Notes: generated by a model not told the origin, from the letters alone. Positions 18,901 through 26,478 are shown, counted from the first letter of the stretch. The stretch: DNA of 64,000 nt from Paenibacillus tarimensis (GCF_021532315.1 NZ_JAKGAO010000013.1:217505-281504), one strand, 5' to 3'. Numbers and translations: made by a program.

Positions 18901-19147
18901 TGTGCCTTGAGGCGACTGCCGCTGACAGCCCATAACCCGCATCCTCTGAAAACAGCTGCTCCTCATGAACGCCGATGTAGCCTTCAAGCACCGGACTTGT
19001 CTTCGTGCCAAAGTCAAATTTCCATACGTTCTGCTCCGCGTGAGCGGTTAGCATCCCCCTTCCGAGTCCTGGTGCAACAGTAGAGACCAGCATGACAATT
19101 GCAAGCAGCAGCGTCCATCCCTTTTTACAGGTACGATTCAAAACCAT
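12971..19147 (-). CDS. Secreted multidomain rhamnogalacturonan esterase/lyase (CE12 + PL11)
   Basis: A 2058-residue exported pectin-degrading protein. Order, with approximate residues: signal peptide to AHA (37); beta-sandwich carbohydrate-binding-like domain (42-185); FnIII (188-280); second binding-like domain (293-433); CE12/SGNH rhamnogalacturonan acetylesterase (440-665; AGDSTVQTY, IQFGHNDA, DNTHFQEYG); FnIII (665-755); third binding-like domain (758-905); two FnIII (906-1090); PL11 rhamnogalacturonan lyase of YesW type (1092-1702); BIG2 (1703-1783); cohesin-like domain (1790-1915); FIVAR helices (1920-1996); dockerin-like end (2006-2057) with one canonical calcium loop (DLNNDGRIEIVDL) and one degenerate. 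Deacetylation and backbone cleavage are thus joined in one chain. Start ATG at 19147 behind GTGAGGG. Confidence 0.92.
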   Translation of the reverse strand: MVLNRTCKKGWTLLLAIVMLVSTVAPGLGRGMLTAHAEQNVWKFDFGTKTSPVLEGYIGVHEEQLFSEDAGYGLSAAVASRHRGGTDTDDMAADFVLGSAFSFIVNIPDGNYHVTVYSGDLLPGTSTTNTRTTIGGELMGTISTRQAVSQATYPATVTGGKLELAFSGNGVGAYVNGVVIERAQAEPPAAPATPTGLTVLGSSVAGVGLKWIESPAASGYSVYRSVYEGDSYQKLGSTDTPSYTDTGVEAGMSYMYRVTAIGLDGQESEPSLPVTAEVSGELNPPQPLPEALPYQFDFGPGEQAEGYLKVESSAAYAAEWKYGFADPQKVGAGSLDTGDALKSDFSVPAGTAFLLDLPNGDYSVTVIAGDSAEASEIAVKAELIEKIQLTSVAAGEHMERTFEIALTDGQLNLEFSGSAPKLNGLIVNKLPEREAGSLPEVYIAGDSTVQTYDEYWKPEAGWGQMIGRFFDDSIVFHNHAIGGRSTKSFLEQGRLDAIFRVIKPNDYFLIQFGHNDATISRPERYASVPDYKNYLKTYVNGARQRGAIPILVTPVGRRDFNPETGKFNVSFPEYVKGMKEVAAELEVPLVDLSALSVAYYDSIGPAATLSVFLHVEPGIYPAFMNGVQDNTHFQEYGAIQLARLVSGAIKEINLPLSDYVTGIEPPDALPEKPQGLKAGSISNATATLSWNASEGADIYRVYRKLKDGTDYTLIGTAAVPQITIGGMEDGKEYQVRVSAVNGLGESELSDVLTIRMKKAQFKYDFGLTTSPVAEGYAAVTPQTQYTEERGYGLLTTEGMAGRDRGAGDDLQRDFIMRGGGFEFQVDLPNGIYSVKVLIGDMLAGASARTSVTIEGKNLGTYSSGKASTTEQVFNNIEVKDGRMNFLFADQSSIVNAVEITPVIQAPGDLKADSKSLDPDSPSVTLSWTAVEGAAGYGVYRKDVEASAPVLLAKVAEAAYTDHEAVIGSEYEYTVTTLESMEGSGLESVPSDPVLVSMTDPDAAKPPAPVNLSVVSIAKNEITIAWREVPEALSYQVFRADKNGSYVLIGKTAELTFKDTGVLTTIPYSYKVAAVNAGGVSPLSEALVTEVGTVLSRQMEYLTRALVAVKTDEGVYVGWRMLGTDPENIAFNLYSNGKKLTSKPLTDSTNYLDRKGRTDAVYEVRAVVDGKEEPVGETAQVWGGSSLDIPLNKPEDGVTPLGDPYTYRANDASVGDLDGDGEYEFIVKWDPSNSQDNSKAGYTGNVYMDAYKLDGTQLWRIDLGRNIRAGAHYTQFMVYDLDGDGRAEVAMKTADGTVDGEGNALGDPSKDFRNSSGYVLSGPEYLTIFDGLTGKALATTDYEPPRGTVDSWGDGYGNRVDRLMAAVAYLDGERPSLVITRGIYTRSVLAAYNWRDGELTKLWTFDTKNDGYGSFAGQGYHSLSVADVDRDGKDEIVYGNMVVDDDGTGVYSTGLGHGDALHVSDLNPARPGLEVFSTQENKGSPYGYSMRDVATGEVLWGVHTGEDTGRGAAADIDPRHIGAEAWAVSGAWNSRTGGLYSAQGERISDSIPSANFAIWWDGDLLRELLDHNFDAEAGVGVGTIDKWDYEQSKLVNLLTASGTFSNNHTKGTPALQADLFGDWREEAVWRTEDSSALRIYTTTDETDHRIFTLMHDSQYRLSIAWQNVGYNQPPHTSFFLGHGMEKPAMPSIYTAGAGAPVNGIAVEPGKAHIKVGEQLQLKAVISPAGASNIHVSWISADRSIAEVSEDGVVTGVKKGQTTITAVTRDGGLTAEARIIVQPNNKSSQPSLNGPERSATGQPFDLIYGLHEGKEEAAAQDITINYDAERLRFVSVMPVDDSQFVVADYDAEQPGVVRILGAYIGEEPVNAADGLLKLAFQVKPEASSGAAGISVAKLIAASGTGKERELEGTTHILQVNHPGRSDLAELIKQAQKLYDEAVEGKQSGQYPAGARAALLAAVDAAAAAAAKEDASQQEIEKALKALSEAMEVFRASVLVTTPGDHSEGKLSVGDLAVMAKSYGLTSAEPGWNAVKKNDLNNDGRIEIVDLIMMGRMILNK

Positions 19148-19542
19148 AATCCCTCACTTCCCTGATCTGTGATTGGTGAAGCGACCCGGAGCTCAATGCA
19201 CGGCACACGGTGTCCTAGCGCCCGTCGTCCGGGTATTAGGCCAACCCTGCCTTTATCCTTACTCCCGGCTGTTTTGACTGCAGCACCCCTCCTTTACTCA
19301 AGGTAATGGAACAGCGGTGTCCAGCCATGTAAGTGCTTTCTTTTTCCAATCATACGGATTGCCTGCTGTCTTCACTATTCAAATTGCCGTCTTCTTTGCC
19401 CAAAAAACCGATCTATCCGCAGCCTGTAATGCGAAAATTGTTTGATATTGTCTACTTGAATATATCTGGCTTCCCTTATGTTTATGCCGGAGCATAAACC
19501 GCCTTGGGGCTCCCCAGCAAAACAAGATAATAATCCTAAAGT
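19148..19542. other. Long intergenic region between pectinolytic gene and tetR
   Basis: Leader and promoter region of the giant pectinolytic gene. It contains the GC-rich foldable leader at 19202-19251 and, at 19327-19341, ATGTAAGTGCTTTCT, which matches the catabolite-repression (cre) consensus at most positions but lacks the central CG and the final A, so it is a weak candidate. The remainder, A/T-rich near 19375-19500, shows no gene. Confidence 0.4.
19202..19251 (-). ncRNA. GC-rich foldable 5' leader upstream of pectinolytic gene
   Basis: Read leftwards, GGCA (19251-19248) and TGCC (19205-19202) can close a domain that contains a hairpin: CCTA/TAGG, a 3-by-3 internal loop, CCCG/CGGG and a 5-base loop (19240-19214). 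It begins about 55 bases before the ATG. It matches no riboswitch consensus I know and has no terminator. It may simply be a structured leader; pairings were found by eye. Confidence 0.3.
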
Positions 19543-19585
19543 TTTACAGGGATCTTTTGACAAAACAAGCCGTGTCCTGTAAAGT
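19543..19585 (+). promoter_or_regulatory. Promoter and palindromic operator of tetR gene
   Basis: TTGACA (19557-19562), 17 bases, TAAAGT (19580-19585) form a good promoter. Inverted half-sites TTTACAGG (19543-19550) and CCTGTAAA (19576-19583) bracket the -35 and overlap the -10, suiting autorepression by the TetR protein. Transcription should start within a base or two of the ATG at 19592. Confidence 0.65.
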
Positions 19586-19591
19586 ACTTTC

Positions 19592-20173
19592 ATGATCAAA
19601 AACAAAAAAACCACTAACCGGGAAACCGTGCTCCGCATAGCCGCCTCCCTGTTTCTGGAGCGGGGCTATCACTTAACGAGCATGGATGATATTGTCGCCG
19701 CCAGTAAAGTGTCCAAGACGAATATCTACTATCATTTTAAAGGTAAGGAGGATTTGCTCGCTGCTATCGTGGACGATCTGATTGCCAAGTACAATCAAGC
19801 CATGGCCGATACGGCAGGCAGAAGTGATCTGCCCGCAACTGAACGGCTAATCAAGCTGGTCAAGGGCTTGGTGGATCAGTCTGTAACCGGACTTGGAGGA
19901 AGCCCGTTTGTGACTTTATACACACAGGCTGCGCAAGAAGCGGTTATGATCCGTGAGAAGATCGGAGAGTTTTTTCATTCCCAGATGACTTTAGTCGAGA
20001 ACCTGTTGCAAGAAGGAGTGAACAATAACGAGTTGGATCCCCAGCTGCCGGTCAAAGAAGCCGCAGCCATGATTATTGCCACAATTGAAGGAGGCTTGTT
20101 CCTGCAGCATACCGACCAGAACAATGACGTTGTAAGCCAGGTGCTACAAGGGCTTGCTTATGCTTTTAAGTAG
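19592..20173 (+). CDS. TetR/AcrR family transcriptional regulator
   Basis: A 193-residue repressor with an N-terminal TetR helix-turn-helix (about residues 10-55: VLRIAASLFLERGYHLTSMD, then VSKTNIYYHFKGKEDLLAAI) and a helical ligand/dimer domain of the TetR_C type. The ATG at 19592 has no ribosome binding site and lies 6 bases after the -10 box, so the mRNA is predicted to be leaderless; no downstream start would keep the DNA-binding domain. It is divergent from the pectinolytic gene and followed by its own terminator. Target genes are unknown; the inverted repeat over its promoter suggests autoregulation. Confidence 0.9.
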   Translation: MIKNKKTTNRETVLRIAASLFLERGYHLTSMDDIVAASKVSKTNIYYHFKGKEDLLAAIVDDLIAKYNQAMADTAGRSDLPATERLIKLVKGLVDQSVTGLGGSPFVTLYTQAAQEAVMIREKIGEFFHSQMTLVENLLQEGVNNNELDPQLPVKEAAAMIIATIEGGLFLQHTDQNNDVVSQVLQGLAYAFK

Positions 20174-20245
20174 CTTGTTGCGGCTGTCCTTGTACCGTCG
20201 GTTACTTCATATTACGCAAACTGTTCTTATAAATAGGTACAGCGC

Positions 20246-20286
20246 AGACAACCCGGCACGCTTAGGATGCCAGGTTGTCTTTTTGT
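20246..20286 (+). terminator. Terminator after tetR gene
   Basis: AGACAACC (20246-20253) pairs with GGTTGTCT (20273-20280), with GGCA/TGCC continuing the stem, followed by TTTTTGTG. Confidence 0.88.
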
Positions 20287-20315
20287 GTGCTGCCCTATTC
20301 AGTTTTCTCGATACT

Positions 20316-21584
20316 TCAGTACGCCTCAACCGGTATGCCGGCAAGAGGCTCGAGCGCCTTGGAGCGTTCCACATGGATGAAGGCATCGTAGCGCTCCGAC
20401 ATGACGGACGGTACGTAATTGCCGTAACGCTCATAGCGAGGATCATAAACAACGCCGATCGCACGATGCGGGATAACCGTCCCATACACATCATCCCGTC
20501 CGCGCAGCATCAGCCACTTGTCAAAAGCGCCAGCGTTATGCATGGCTTCCTCCCAGCTGCCCTTCAACGCTGCAGGAACCGTAACACGCTCCATCGGGCT
20601 TCCCCACTGCTTGCCAGCGATAACCGTGCCTTCATAGGTGCCGAAGCCGATCGCAAACACGTCATCCATTCCGTATGCCTCGCGTGCGAGCTGGCCGACA
20701 TTAACCATTCCCTCCGCCGCCATATCCGTAGCCCGGGCATCCCCGATATGCGTGTTATGCTCCCACACAATCGCCTTGGCCCCGCCGCCATATTGACGGA
20801 GCAGAATATCCAGCGTCTCTGTCATATGCTGGTCGCGTATATTCCACGATTCCGGGCCGCCCTTTACCATAGCCTTGTAATACTGCTCCGCATTCACAGC
20901 CACAAGCGCGTTAATTTCCGCACTTAGAGCCTGCTCGTCACCCTGCTCCTCCTGCTGATGGCGCTCTGCCCGCATTCGGTTAAGCAGGTCCACTACCTCC
21001 TGCTCGCAGCTGTCCTCACGAAAGAATGATGCCGAGACCCCATAGGTCTGTTCATCCCGGCGATACGGCTCAAAACAGTCGAAAGCACGCCGTGCCTGTT
21101 CCAGGTCCGGTGAGCCGGTCCGTTTCAGATAGCCCAGGATTTCATCCAGCGACTCCCACAGACTGTAGACATCAAGACCGTAAAACCCGGCCTTATCCAT
21201 GCCGGCCCGGCTCTCATTAAAGGAATGCAGCCACCGGGTAAGTTCAGCAATCTCCCGGTTTGCCCACATCCAGGTCGGCCAGCGGGTAAAGGCGCGCAGC
21301 GCCTGTTCAGCACTCTCTGCCGCCTGCCCGTATCCCTTAATATAGCGGTTGACCTCATAACAGGCAGGCCAGTCGCCTTCCACTGCGACTATCCGGAAGC
21401 CCTTACGCTCAATCAGCCTCTTGGTAAGCTCTGCCCTCATCGTATAGAACTCGGAAGTGCCGTGTGAAGCCTCCCCGAGCAGCACGACCGAAGCATCGCC
21501 TGCCTGTTCCACAAGCTCATTCAGATCATCCGGACCGCTGATCCGGACTGCATCCGCACTGATGTGCTGTACCAGATCCTTCAT
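20316..21584 (-). CDS. Erythromycin esterase family protein
   Basis: A 422-residue member of the erythromycin esterase-like hydrolase family (EreA/EreB fold). The hallmark GEASHGTSEFY carries the proposed catalytic histidine near residue 41; VEGDWPACYEVNRYI, FYGLDVYSLWESLDEI and WEHNTHIGDA are the other conserved blocks. True Ere enzymes open the macrolactone ring of erythromycin, but many chromosomal homologues (B. subtilis YbfO for example) do not give resistance, so substrate and resistance are not claimed. The ATG at 21584 follows GGAGGAGGAG. It is monocistronic. Confidence 0.9.
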   Translation of the reverse strand: MKDLVQHISADAVRISGPDDLNELVEQAGDASVVLLGEASHGTSEFYTMRAELTKRLIERKGFRIVAVEGDWPACYEVNRYIKGYGQAAESAEQALRAFTRWPTWMWANREIAELTRWLHSFNESRAGMDKAGFYGLDVYSLWESLDEILGYLKRTGSPDLEQARRAFDCFEPYRRDEQTYGVSASFFREDSCEQEVVDLLNRMRAERHQQEEQGDEQALSAEINALVAVNAEQYYKAMVKGGPESWNIRDQHMTETLDILLRQYGGGAKAIVWEHNTHIGDARATDMAAEGMVNVGQLAREAYGMDDVFAIGFGTYEGTVIAGKQWGSPMERVTVPAALKGSWEEAMHNAGAFDKWLMLRGRDDVYGTVIPHRAIGVVYDPRYERYGNYVPSVMSERYDAFIHVERSKALEPLAGIPVEAY

Positions 21585-21680
21585 CCTTCTCCTCCTCCAT
21601 TCGGCTGTTCCATTGTCATGTTTTGCCTTACCCTACTTTACCCCCTTCCCCCGACCTCCATTCGCCAAAGGAAAACGCAA

Positions 21681-21708
21681 TTAACCGGCGGAGGTCTCCG
21701 CCGGTTAA
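21681..21708 (-). terminator. Terminator after roc operon
   Basis: TTAACCGGCGGAG (21681-21693) and CTCCGCCGGTTAA (21696-21708) form a perfect 13-bp stem with a 2-base spacer. The minus-strand tail TTGCGTTTTCC is modestly T-rich. Confidence 0.78.
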
Positions 21709-21773
21709 TGTATGAATTCTTTATTCGAGGAAGGCTTGCTTCGTGTGGGCACAAACCTTCCCTCACCAGCTGC

Positions 21774-23342
21774 CTACCCGATTCTTCGCGAGGTCAGCTT
21801 GGCTTGGGTAAACAGCAGCAGGTAGTCATGGCCGCCCGCCTTGGAATCCGTACCCGACATATTAAAACCGCCGAACGGATGCACGCCTACGAGTGCTCCG
21901 GTGCATTTGCGGTTGATGTAGAGATTCCCGCAATGCATCGTTTCAAGCGCCGTCTGAATCCGCTGCTCATTCCCGGAGAAGAAGGCGCCCGTTAGACCAA
22001 ACTCCGTATTATTATAAATGGCGATCGCTTCCTGCCAATCCGCTGCCTTGGCAAGCGCAAGCACCGGGCCGAAGATCTCCTCCTGCATGATAACCGCATC
22101 TGGAGCTGCATCGGCGAACACCGTCGGCTCAATAAAATAACCTCCATCAAGGCCTTTGCCGCCGCCGGCGAGCAGCCGTCCTTCCTTACGCCCCTTCTCG
22201 ATATAACCTAATATGCGGTTGTAGGACGTCTCGTCAATTACAGGTCCTACAGGCGCATTATCCTCCGGTAAGCCCATGACCAGCTTCTTCGTCCGCTCCT
22301 CGACCATCGAGACCACCTTGTCATATACAGACTCCACGATTACCGCGCGGGAGCCGGCGGAGCACTTCTGCCCCTGAAATCCGAATGCCGAAGCGACGAT
22401 GGCATCTGCTGCTGCCTCAAGATCAGCGGTCTCATCGACAACAATCCCGTCCTTGCCGCCCATCTCTGCTATGACCCGCTTCATCCAGATTTGGCCCTCC
22501 GCCTGCTCGGCAGCAAGCTTGTTGATATGCAAACCAACCTCCTTCGAGCCCGTGAAGCTGATGAATCTCGTCTTCGGATGCCCTGTCAGGTAGTCGCCAA
22601 TCTCACTTCCGCTGCCCGGCAGATACTGGATCACATTAGCCGGGACGCCGGCTTCCACCATCAGTTCGTAGAACTTATAGGCGATGACCGGCGTCGTTGA
22701 AGCCGGCTTCAGAACAACGGTGTTGCCGGATACGAGCGCGGCCGAGGTCATGCCGGCACAGATCGCCAGCGGAAAATTCCACGGCGGAATCACAACACCA
22801 ACGCCCAGCGGTATGTAGGTCAGTTTATTGTCTTCTCCTGCAAGCTTCACGAGCGGCTGGCGTTCATTTGTCTCGGACAGCTTGATCATCTCTCTGGCGT
22901 AATACTCCAGAAAATCGATCGCTTCCGCCGTATCTGCATCCGCTTCCCCCCAGTTCTTGCCCGCCTCCAGCACCATCCAGGCCGAGAACTCATGCTTGCG
23001 GCCGCGCATCAGCTCTGCAGCCTTCACAAGATAGCCCGCCCGCTCCTCTGCCGGCACTTTCTTCCACAGCTCGAAGGCGGCTAATGCCGACTGCATGGCC
23101 TCCTCTGCAAGCTCCCGGCTTGCCTTTCCGACCGTGCCAATAACTTCATCTATCCTCGCGGGATTAATTGACGTAATGCTGCCGGCTGTTTCAACCGCCT
23201 TCCCGTCAATACGCAGCGGGTAGTGCTGGCCGAGTGAAGCTCGCACTGCCGCTAGTGCCGACTTCATCGCTTTCTTATTATCTTCCTTGCTGAAATCCGT
23301 GAATGGTTCATTCGCAAACGGTGGAAATAGCTGCTCTGTCAT
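21774..23342 (-). CDS. rocA: L-glutamate gamma-semialdehyde (P5C) dehydrogenase
   Basis: A 522-residue NAD-dependent aldehyde dehydrogenase of the RocA/PruA type. It oxidises glutamate semialdehyde (pyrroline-5-carboxylate) to glutamate, the last step of arginine, ornithine and proline breakdown. Motifs: YIPLGVGVVIPPWNFPLAI, the catalytic Glu in VIAEMGGKDG, the catalytic Cys in GFQGQKCSAGSR, and QEEIFGPVLAL. The C-terminal NRKCTGALVGVHPFGGFNMSG is diagnostic of P5C dehydrogenases. It is the third gene of rocD-rocF-rocA, 64 bases after rocF (as read leftwards), and ends at a strong hairpin. Confidence 0.95.
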   Translation of the reverse strand: MTEQLFPPFANEPFTDFSKEDNKKAMKSALAAVRASLGQHYPLRIDGKAVETAGSITSINPARIDEVIGTVGKASRELAEEAMQSALAAFELWKKVPAEERAGYLVKAAELMRGRKHEFSAWMVLEAGKNWGEADADTAEAIDFLEYYAREMIKLSETNERQPLVKLAGEDNKLTYIPLGVGVVIPPWNFPLAICAGMTSAALVSGNTVVLKPASTTPVIAYKFYELMVEAGVPANVIQYLPGSGSEIGDYLTGHPKTRFISFTGSKEVGLHINKLAAEQAEGQIWMKRVIAEMGGKDGIVVDETADLEAAADAIVASAFGFQGQKCSAGSRAVIVESVYDKVVSMVEERTKKLVMGLPEDNAPVGPVIDETSYNRILGYIEKGRKEGRLLAGGGKGLDGGYFIEPTVFADAAPDAVIMQEEIFGPVLALAKAADWQEAIAIYNNTEFGLTGAFFSGNEQRIQTALETMHCGNLYINRKCTGALVGVHPFGGFNMSGTDSKAGGHDYLLLFTQAKLTSRRIG

Positions 23343-23406
23343 CGTTAATCCCTGCCTTCTTTATAAAATAAATCTATCAGTACTTAAAGCTTATGCCGGT
23401 TCTTAT

Positions 23407-24354
23407 TTATATAATTCGCTTGCCAAGCATGGAAGCAATCAGTTCGACTGCGAGCCTTGCTGTCCGGCCGCTCTGATCAAGCAGTGAATTGACTTCCACA
23501 ACTTCCATAGAGGTAACCAGGCCGGATTCAGCCAGCAGCTCCAGGGCAAAATGCGCTTCCCGGTAGCTCAGACCGCCTCTCACCGGAGTGCCTACGCCCG
23601 GAGCCTCAATAGGATCAACCGAATCGATATCGAAGCTTAGATGAACACCGTCCGTGCCGCTGCCCGCAATCGCCAGCGCCTTTTCCATGACAGCATGAAT
23701 GCCCAGCCGGTCGATGTCATGCATGGTGAAGCAGGCGATACCTTCCTTGCGGATCAGCTCACGTTCCCCTGGATCGATATCCCGTGCGGCAACAATGACG
23801 ATGTTCTCCTTCTTAATAGATGGTCCGGCCCCCAGAATATCAGCAAAGGAGACGCTGCGCAGTTTCCCGAGTGCAATCGCCAGCGACATACCGTGCATGT
23901 TGCCTGAATGGGTTGTGGCCTCCGTGTTCATGTCTGTATGGGCATCAATCCAGATGACTCCGAGGCTGGGATAATGAGCGGTCAGTCCTGCCAATGTTCC
24001 GATTGCAATGCTGTGATCCCCGCCCAAGACCAGCGGGAAAGCACCCGCTTCTACGGCTGCAGATACTTCTGTACATACATTGCGGCTCATCTCCACTACC
24101 TCGGCAAAATGCTTCAGCTTCTCGCCAGGGGCCGGCGCTGCCGCAGGCTTATCCGCACAGCTGACCCACACATCATCCGCTAATTCATGTCCCAGACTGC
24201 GGATTTGCCGCACAAGCCCGGCATGCAGGATATCCCCGGGCCCAAGCTCTGTTCCTGCACGTCCCGCACCCAGCCCGAACGGCACATGGATCAGCTGCAG
24301 CCTCTTCGTCTTCTTTCCTACAACCGTCTTCGTTTCCGGTTCCATCATACTCAT
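23407..24354 (-). CDS. rocF: Arginase
   Basis: A 315-residue ureohydrolase splitting arginine into ornithine and urea. The manganese ligands are in place: GGDHSIAIG, DAHTDMNTEA and SFDIDSVDP; the substrate loop SGNMHGMSLA also fits arginase rather than agmatinase. Of two close starts, the ATG at 24354 is preferred because GGAGG lies 8 bases upstream. An ATG at 24369 with a weaker GAGAGG is possible and adds five residues. It lies between rocD and rocA in one leftward operon, so the ornithine made here passes to RocD and then RocA. No urease or urea exporter is visible nearby. Confidence 0.94.
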   Translation of the reverse strand: MSMMEPETKTVVGKKTKRLQLIHVPFGLGAGRAGTELGPGDILHAGLVRQIRSLGHELADDVWVSCADKPAAAPAPGEKLKHFAEVVEMSRNVCTEVSAAVEAGAFPLVLGGDHSIAIGTLAGLTAHYPSLGVIWIDAHTDMNTEATTHSGNMHGMSLAIALGKLRSVSFADILGAGPSIKKENIVIVAARDIDPGERELIRKEGIACFTMHDIDRLGIHAVMEKALAIAGSGTDGVHLSFDIDSVDPIEAPGVGTPVRGGLSYREAHFALELLAESGLVTSMEVVEVNSLLDQSGRTARLAVELIASMLGKRII

Positions 24355-24411
24355 CGTCCTTGCCTCCATTCGTTCGGTTCCTCTCCACTGTCCCCGATTC
24401 GGCTATTCACT

Positions 24412-25605
24412 CTAAACACTCGTTAGCACGGCCTCAATGCGCTTCAACGCCCAATCGATGTCAGCTTCCTCAATAATGAGCGGCGGAGCAAAACGGATCG
24501 TGGTCTCATGCGTTTCCTTGCACAGGAGACCCTCTGCCATCAGCTGCTCACAGTACGGCCTTGCCGCCGTGCTCAATTCCACCCCAATGAACAGGCCGCG
24601 CGCACGAACTTCCTTCACCAGCGGACTTCTGATCGCCGATAGCTTCTCCGCAAAATACGTACCCAGCCGGTCTGAACGTTCCGCAAGCCCTTCCTCCTCC
24701 AGCACCTCTAGAGCTGCGATCGCCACAGCGCAGGCAAGCGGATTGCCCCCGAAGGTAGAGCCGTGAGATCCGGGCTCGAATACATCCAGAATCTCATCAT
24801 TCGCGGCGATCGCCGAGATCGGCATGACGCCGCCGCCAAGAGCTTTGCCCATCACATACACATCCGGTGTCACATCATCCCAGTCGCTTGCAAAACGCCG
24901 TCCCGTCCGGCCAAACCCGGTCTGAATCTCGTCAGCGACGAGCAGCACATGATGCTTGCGGCAGAGGGCCTCAGCTGCCTTCAGGAAGCCCTTGGGCGGA
25001 ATAATAATGCCGGATTCCCCTTGAATCGGCTCGACGAGGAAGGCCGCTGTGTGCGGTGTAATCGCCTGCTCCAGCGCCTCCAGGTCGCCGTAAGGAATGA
25101 TTTTGAAGCCCGGTGTGAATGGGCCAAAGTCCTTCTTGTACTCCGGTGACGAGGAGAACGAGGTGACCGTAATCGTCCGGCCATGGAAATTGCCGTCACA
25201 GACAATAATTTCTGCCTGATTTTCAGGCACGCCCTTCACCCGGTAAGCCCATCTGCGGACTGCCTTGACCGCTGTTTCCACCGCCTCGGCACCTGTATTC
25301 ATGGCTAAGATTTTTGACTTGCCAGTATATTTCGACAATTTATGATAAAAGAGTCCCGCCGTGCTGCTGTGAAAAGCCCTGGATGTCAGCGTGACCATAT
25401 CCGCCTGATCCTTCAATGCTTGAATAATCTTCGGATGCCGATGCCCCTGGTTGAGTGCTGAATAAGCACTGAGCATATCCATGTAGCGGTTGCCCTCCGG
25501 GTCTTCGACCCAAATGCCCTCCGCCTTGGAGATGACAATCGGCAGCGGATGGTAGTTGTGCGCACTGTATGTATTCGAAAGCTCCATAAACGTTGTTGAT
25601 TTCAT
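24412..25605 (-). CDS. rocD: Ornithine aminotransferase
   Basis: A 397-residue class III PLP aminotransferase that moves the delta-amino group of ornithine to 2-oxoglutarate, giving glutamate semialdehyde. Length and motifs fit Roc[27 protein letters not shown], the PLP lysine in [17 protein letters not shown], and [16 protein letters not shown]. The ATG at 25605 follows AGGTGGG. First gene of the roc operon; 48-64 bases upstream is the 17-bp motif shared with the amino acid transporter promoter. In B. subtilis such genes depend on RocR and sigma-54; no TGGCAC-N5-TTGC promoter was seen here, which suggests a different control scheme. Confidence 0.94.
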   Translation of the reverse strand: MKSTTFMELSNTYSAHNYHPLPIVISKAEGIWVEDPEGNRYMDMLSAYSALNQGHRHPKIIQALKDQADMVTLTSRAFHSSTAGLFYHKLSKYTGKSKILAMNTGAEAVETAVKAVRRWAYRVKGVPENQAEIIVCDGNFHGRTITVTSFSSSPEYKKDFGPFTPGFKIIPYGDLEALEQAITPHTAAFLVEPIQGESGIIIPPKGFLKAAEALCRKHHVLLVADEIQTGFGRTGRRFASDWDDVTPDVYVMGKALGGGVMPISAIAANDEILDVFEPGSHGSTFGGNPLACAVAIAALEVLEEEGLAERSDRLGTYFAEKLSAIRSPLVKEVRARGLFIGVELSTAARPYCEQLMAEGLLCKETHETTIRFAPPLIIEEADIDWALKRIEAVLTSV

Positions 25606-25651
25606 GAATCAGCCCACCTGTTCCATTAAGATTAAAAAACATAACTTGTAT

Positions 25652-25668
25652 TTTGTATACAATATACA
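25652..25668. promoter_or_regulatory. Shared operator-like motif before rocD
   Basis: TTTGTATACAATATACA occurs here and, identically and in the same orientation, at 28101-28117 before the ABC transporter gene. Its core TTGTATACAA is a perfect 10-bp palindrome of the kind bound by GntR/FadR-type regulators. It lies about 50 bases upstream of the rocD start, suggesting co-regulation of arginine uptake and breakdown. Confidence 0.55.
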
Positions 25669-25703
25669 ATGCACAATATACATATGACTTGTTAAGAAAT
25701 CCC

Positions 25704-25723
25704 GGGAGGCGGTCAAGCCTCCC
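25704..25723 (-). terminator. Terminator after amino acid ABC transporter operon
   Basis: GGGAGGC (25704-25710) and GCCTCCC (25717-25723) with a 6-base loop, extended by flanking C/G pairs, followed on the minus strand by GATTTCTT. It separates the transporter operon from the roc operon. Confidence 0.72.
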
Positions 25724-25755
25724 AGGCAAGCAAGACGAATTCCACAAAATTAGCC

Positions 25756-26478
25756 CTACAAAACCTTGGATAAGAAATCTTGCGTACGCGGATGCTGCGG
25801 ATTCTGGAGCACCTCACGCGGCACTCCCTCTTCCACGATGCTGCCCCCGTCCATGAAGAGCAACCGGTCGCCAACCTCACGGGCAAAGCCCATCTCATGC
25901 GTGACGATTACCATTGTCATGCCATTTTGCGCAAGCTTCTTCATCACGTCCAGCACCTCGCCGACCATCTCAGGATCAAGCGCAGATGTCGGCTCGTCGA
26001 ACAGCATGACATCCGGCTGCATCGCGAGCGCGCGGGCAATAGCTATCCGCTGCTTCTGCCCGCCGGACAGCGAGTCGGGATAAGCATCCCGCTTATCCTC
26101 AAGCCCTACAGAACGAAGCAGATCGAGGGCGATAGCTTCCGCCTTTTCCTTGCTCATGTTCTTCAACTTCCGGGGTCCCAGCGTCAGGTTCTCCATCACA
26201 CTCATATGAGGGAACAGATTGAAATGCTGGAATACCATCCCCATCTTCTGGCGGATCGCATTAAGCTCTGACTGTTTGTTCACAATCTTCTGGCCCGCGA
26301 AAATGATCTCACCGGCTGTCGGCACCTCCAGAAAATTGAGACAGCGCAGAAACGTGCTCTTGCCGGAGCCGCTTGGTCCGATGACCACGACAACCTCGCC
26401 TTGACGAATTTCCGTATCGATTCCCTTCAGAATATCCAGCTTACCAAACGATTTACGCAGTCCCTGGACTTTAATCAT
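25756..26478 (-). CDS. Polar amino acid ABC transporter, ATP-binding protein
   Basis: A 240-residue ATPase of the GlnQ/HisP/ArtM group, powering a polar amino acid importer at the inner face of the membrane. Walker [10 protein letters not shown] (about residues 34-42), Q-loop [13 protein letters not shown], signature [16 protein letters not shown], Walker [14 protein letters not shown] and the switch His in [11 protein letters not shown] are all present. The start overlaps the permease stop by 4 bases (ATGA). Last gene of a three-gene operon (binding protein, permease, ATPase). Arginine or another basic amino acid is the likely substrate given the neighbouring rocDFA and the shared operator; this is inference. 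Confidence 0.95.
   Translation of the reverse strand: MIKVQGLRKSFGKLDILKGIDTEIRQGEVVVVIGPSGSGKSTFLRCLNFLEVPTAGEIIFAGQKIVNKQSELNAIRQKMGMVFQHFNLFPHMSVMENLTLGPRKLKNMSKEKAEAIALDLLRSVGLEDKRDAYPDSLSGGQKQRIAIARALAMQPDVMLFDEPTSALDPEMVGEVLDVMKKLAQNGMTMVIVTHEMGFAREVGDRLLFMDGGSIVEEGVPREVLQNPQHPRTQDFLSKVL

Noticed and set aside
19327..19341. Catabolite-repression (cre) site before the pectinolytic gene
   Set aside because: ATGTAAGTGCTTTCT lacks the central CG and the terminal A of the cre consensus, the positions that matter most; kept only as a weak note.
20316..21584. Macrolide resistance gene
   Set aside because: Only family membership in the erythromycin esterase-like group is visible; chromosomal homologues often lack resistance activity.
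25606..25700. Sigma-54 promoter for rocD as in B. subtilis
   Set aside because: No TGGCAC-N5-TTGC element was found on the minus strand upstream of rocD.
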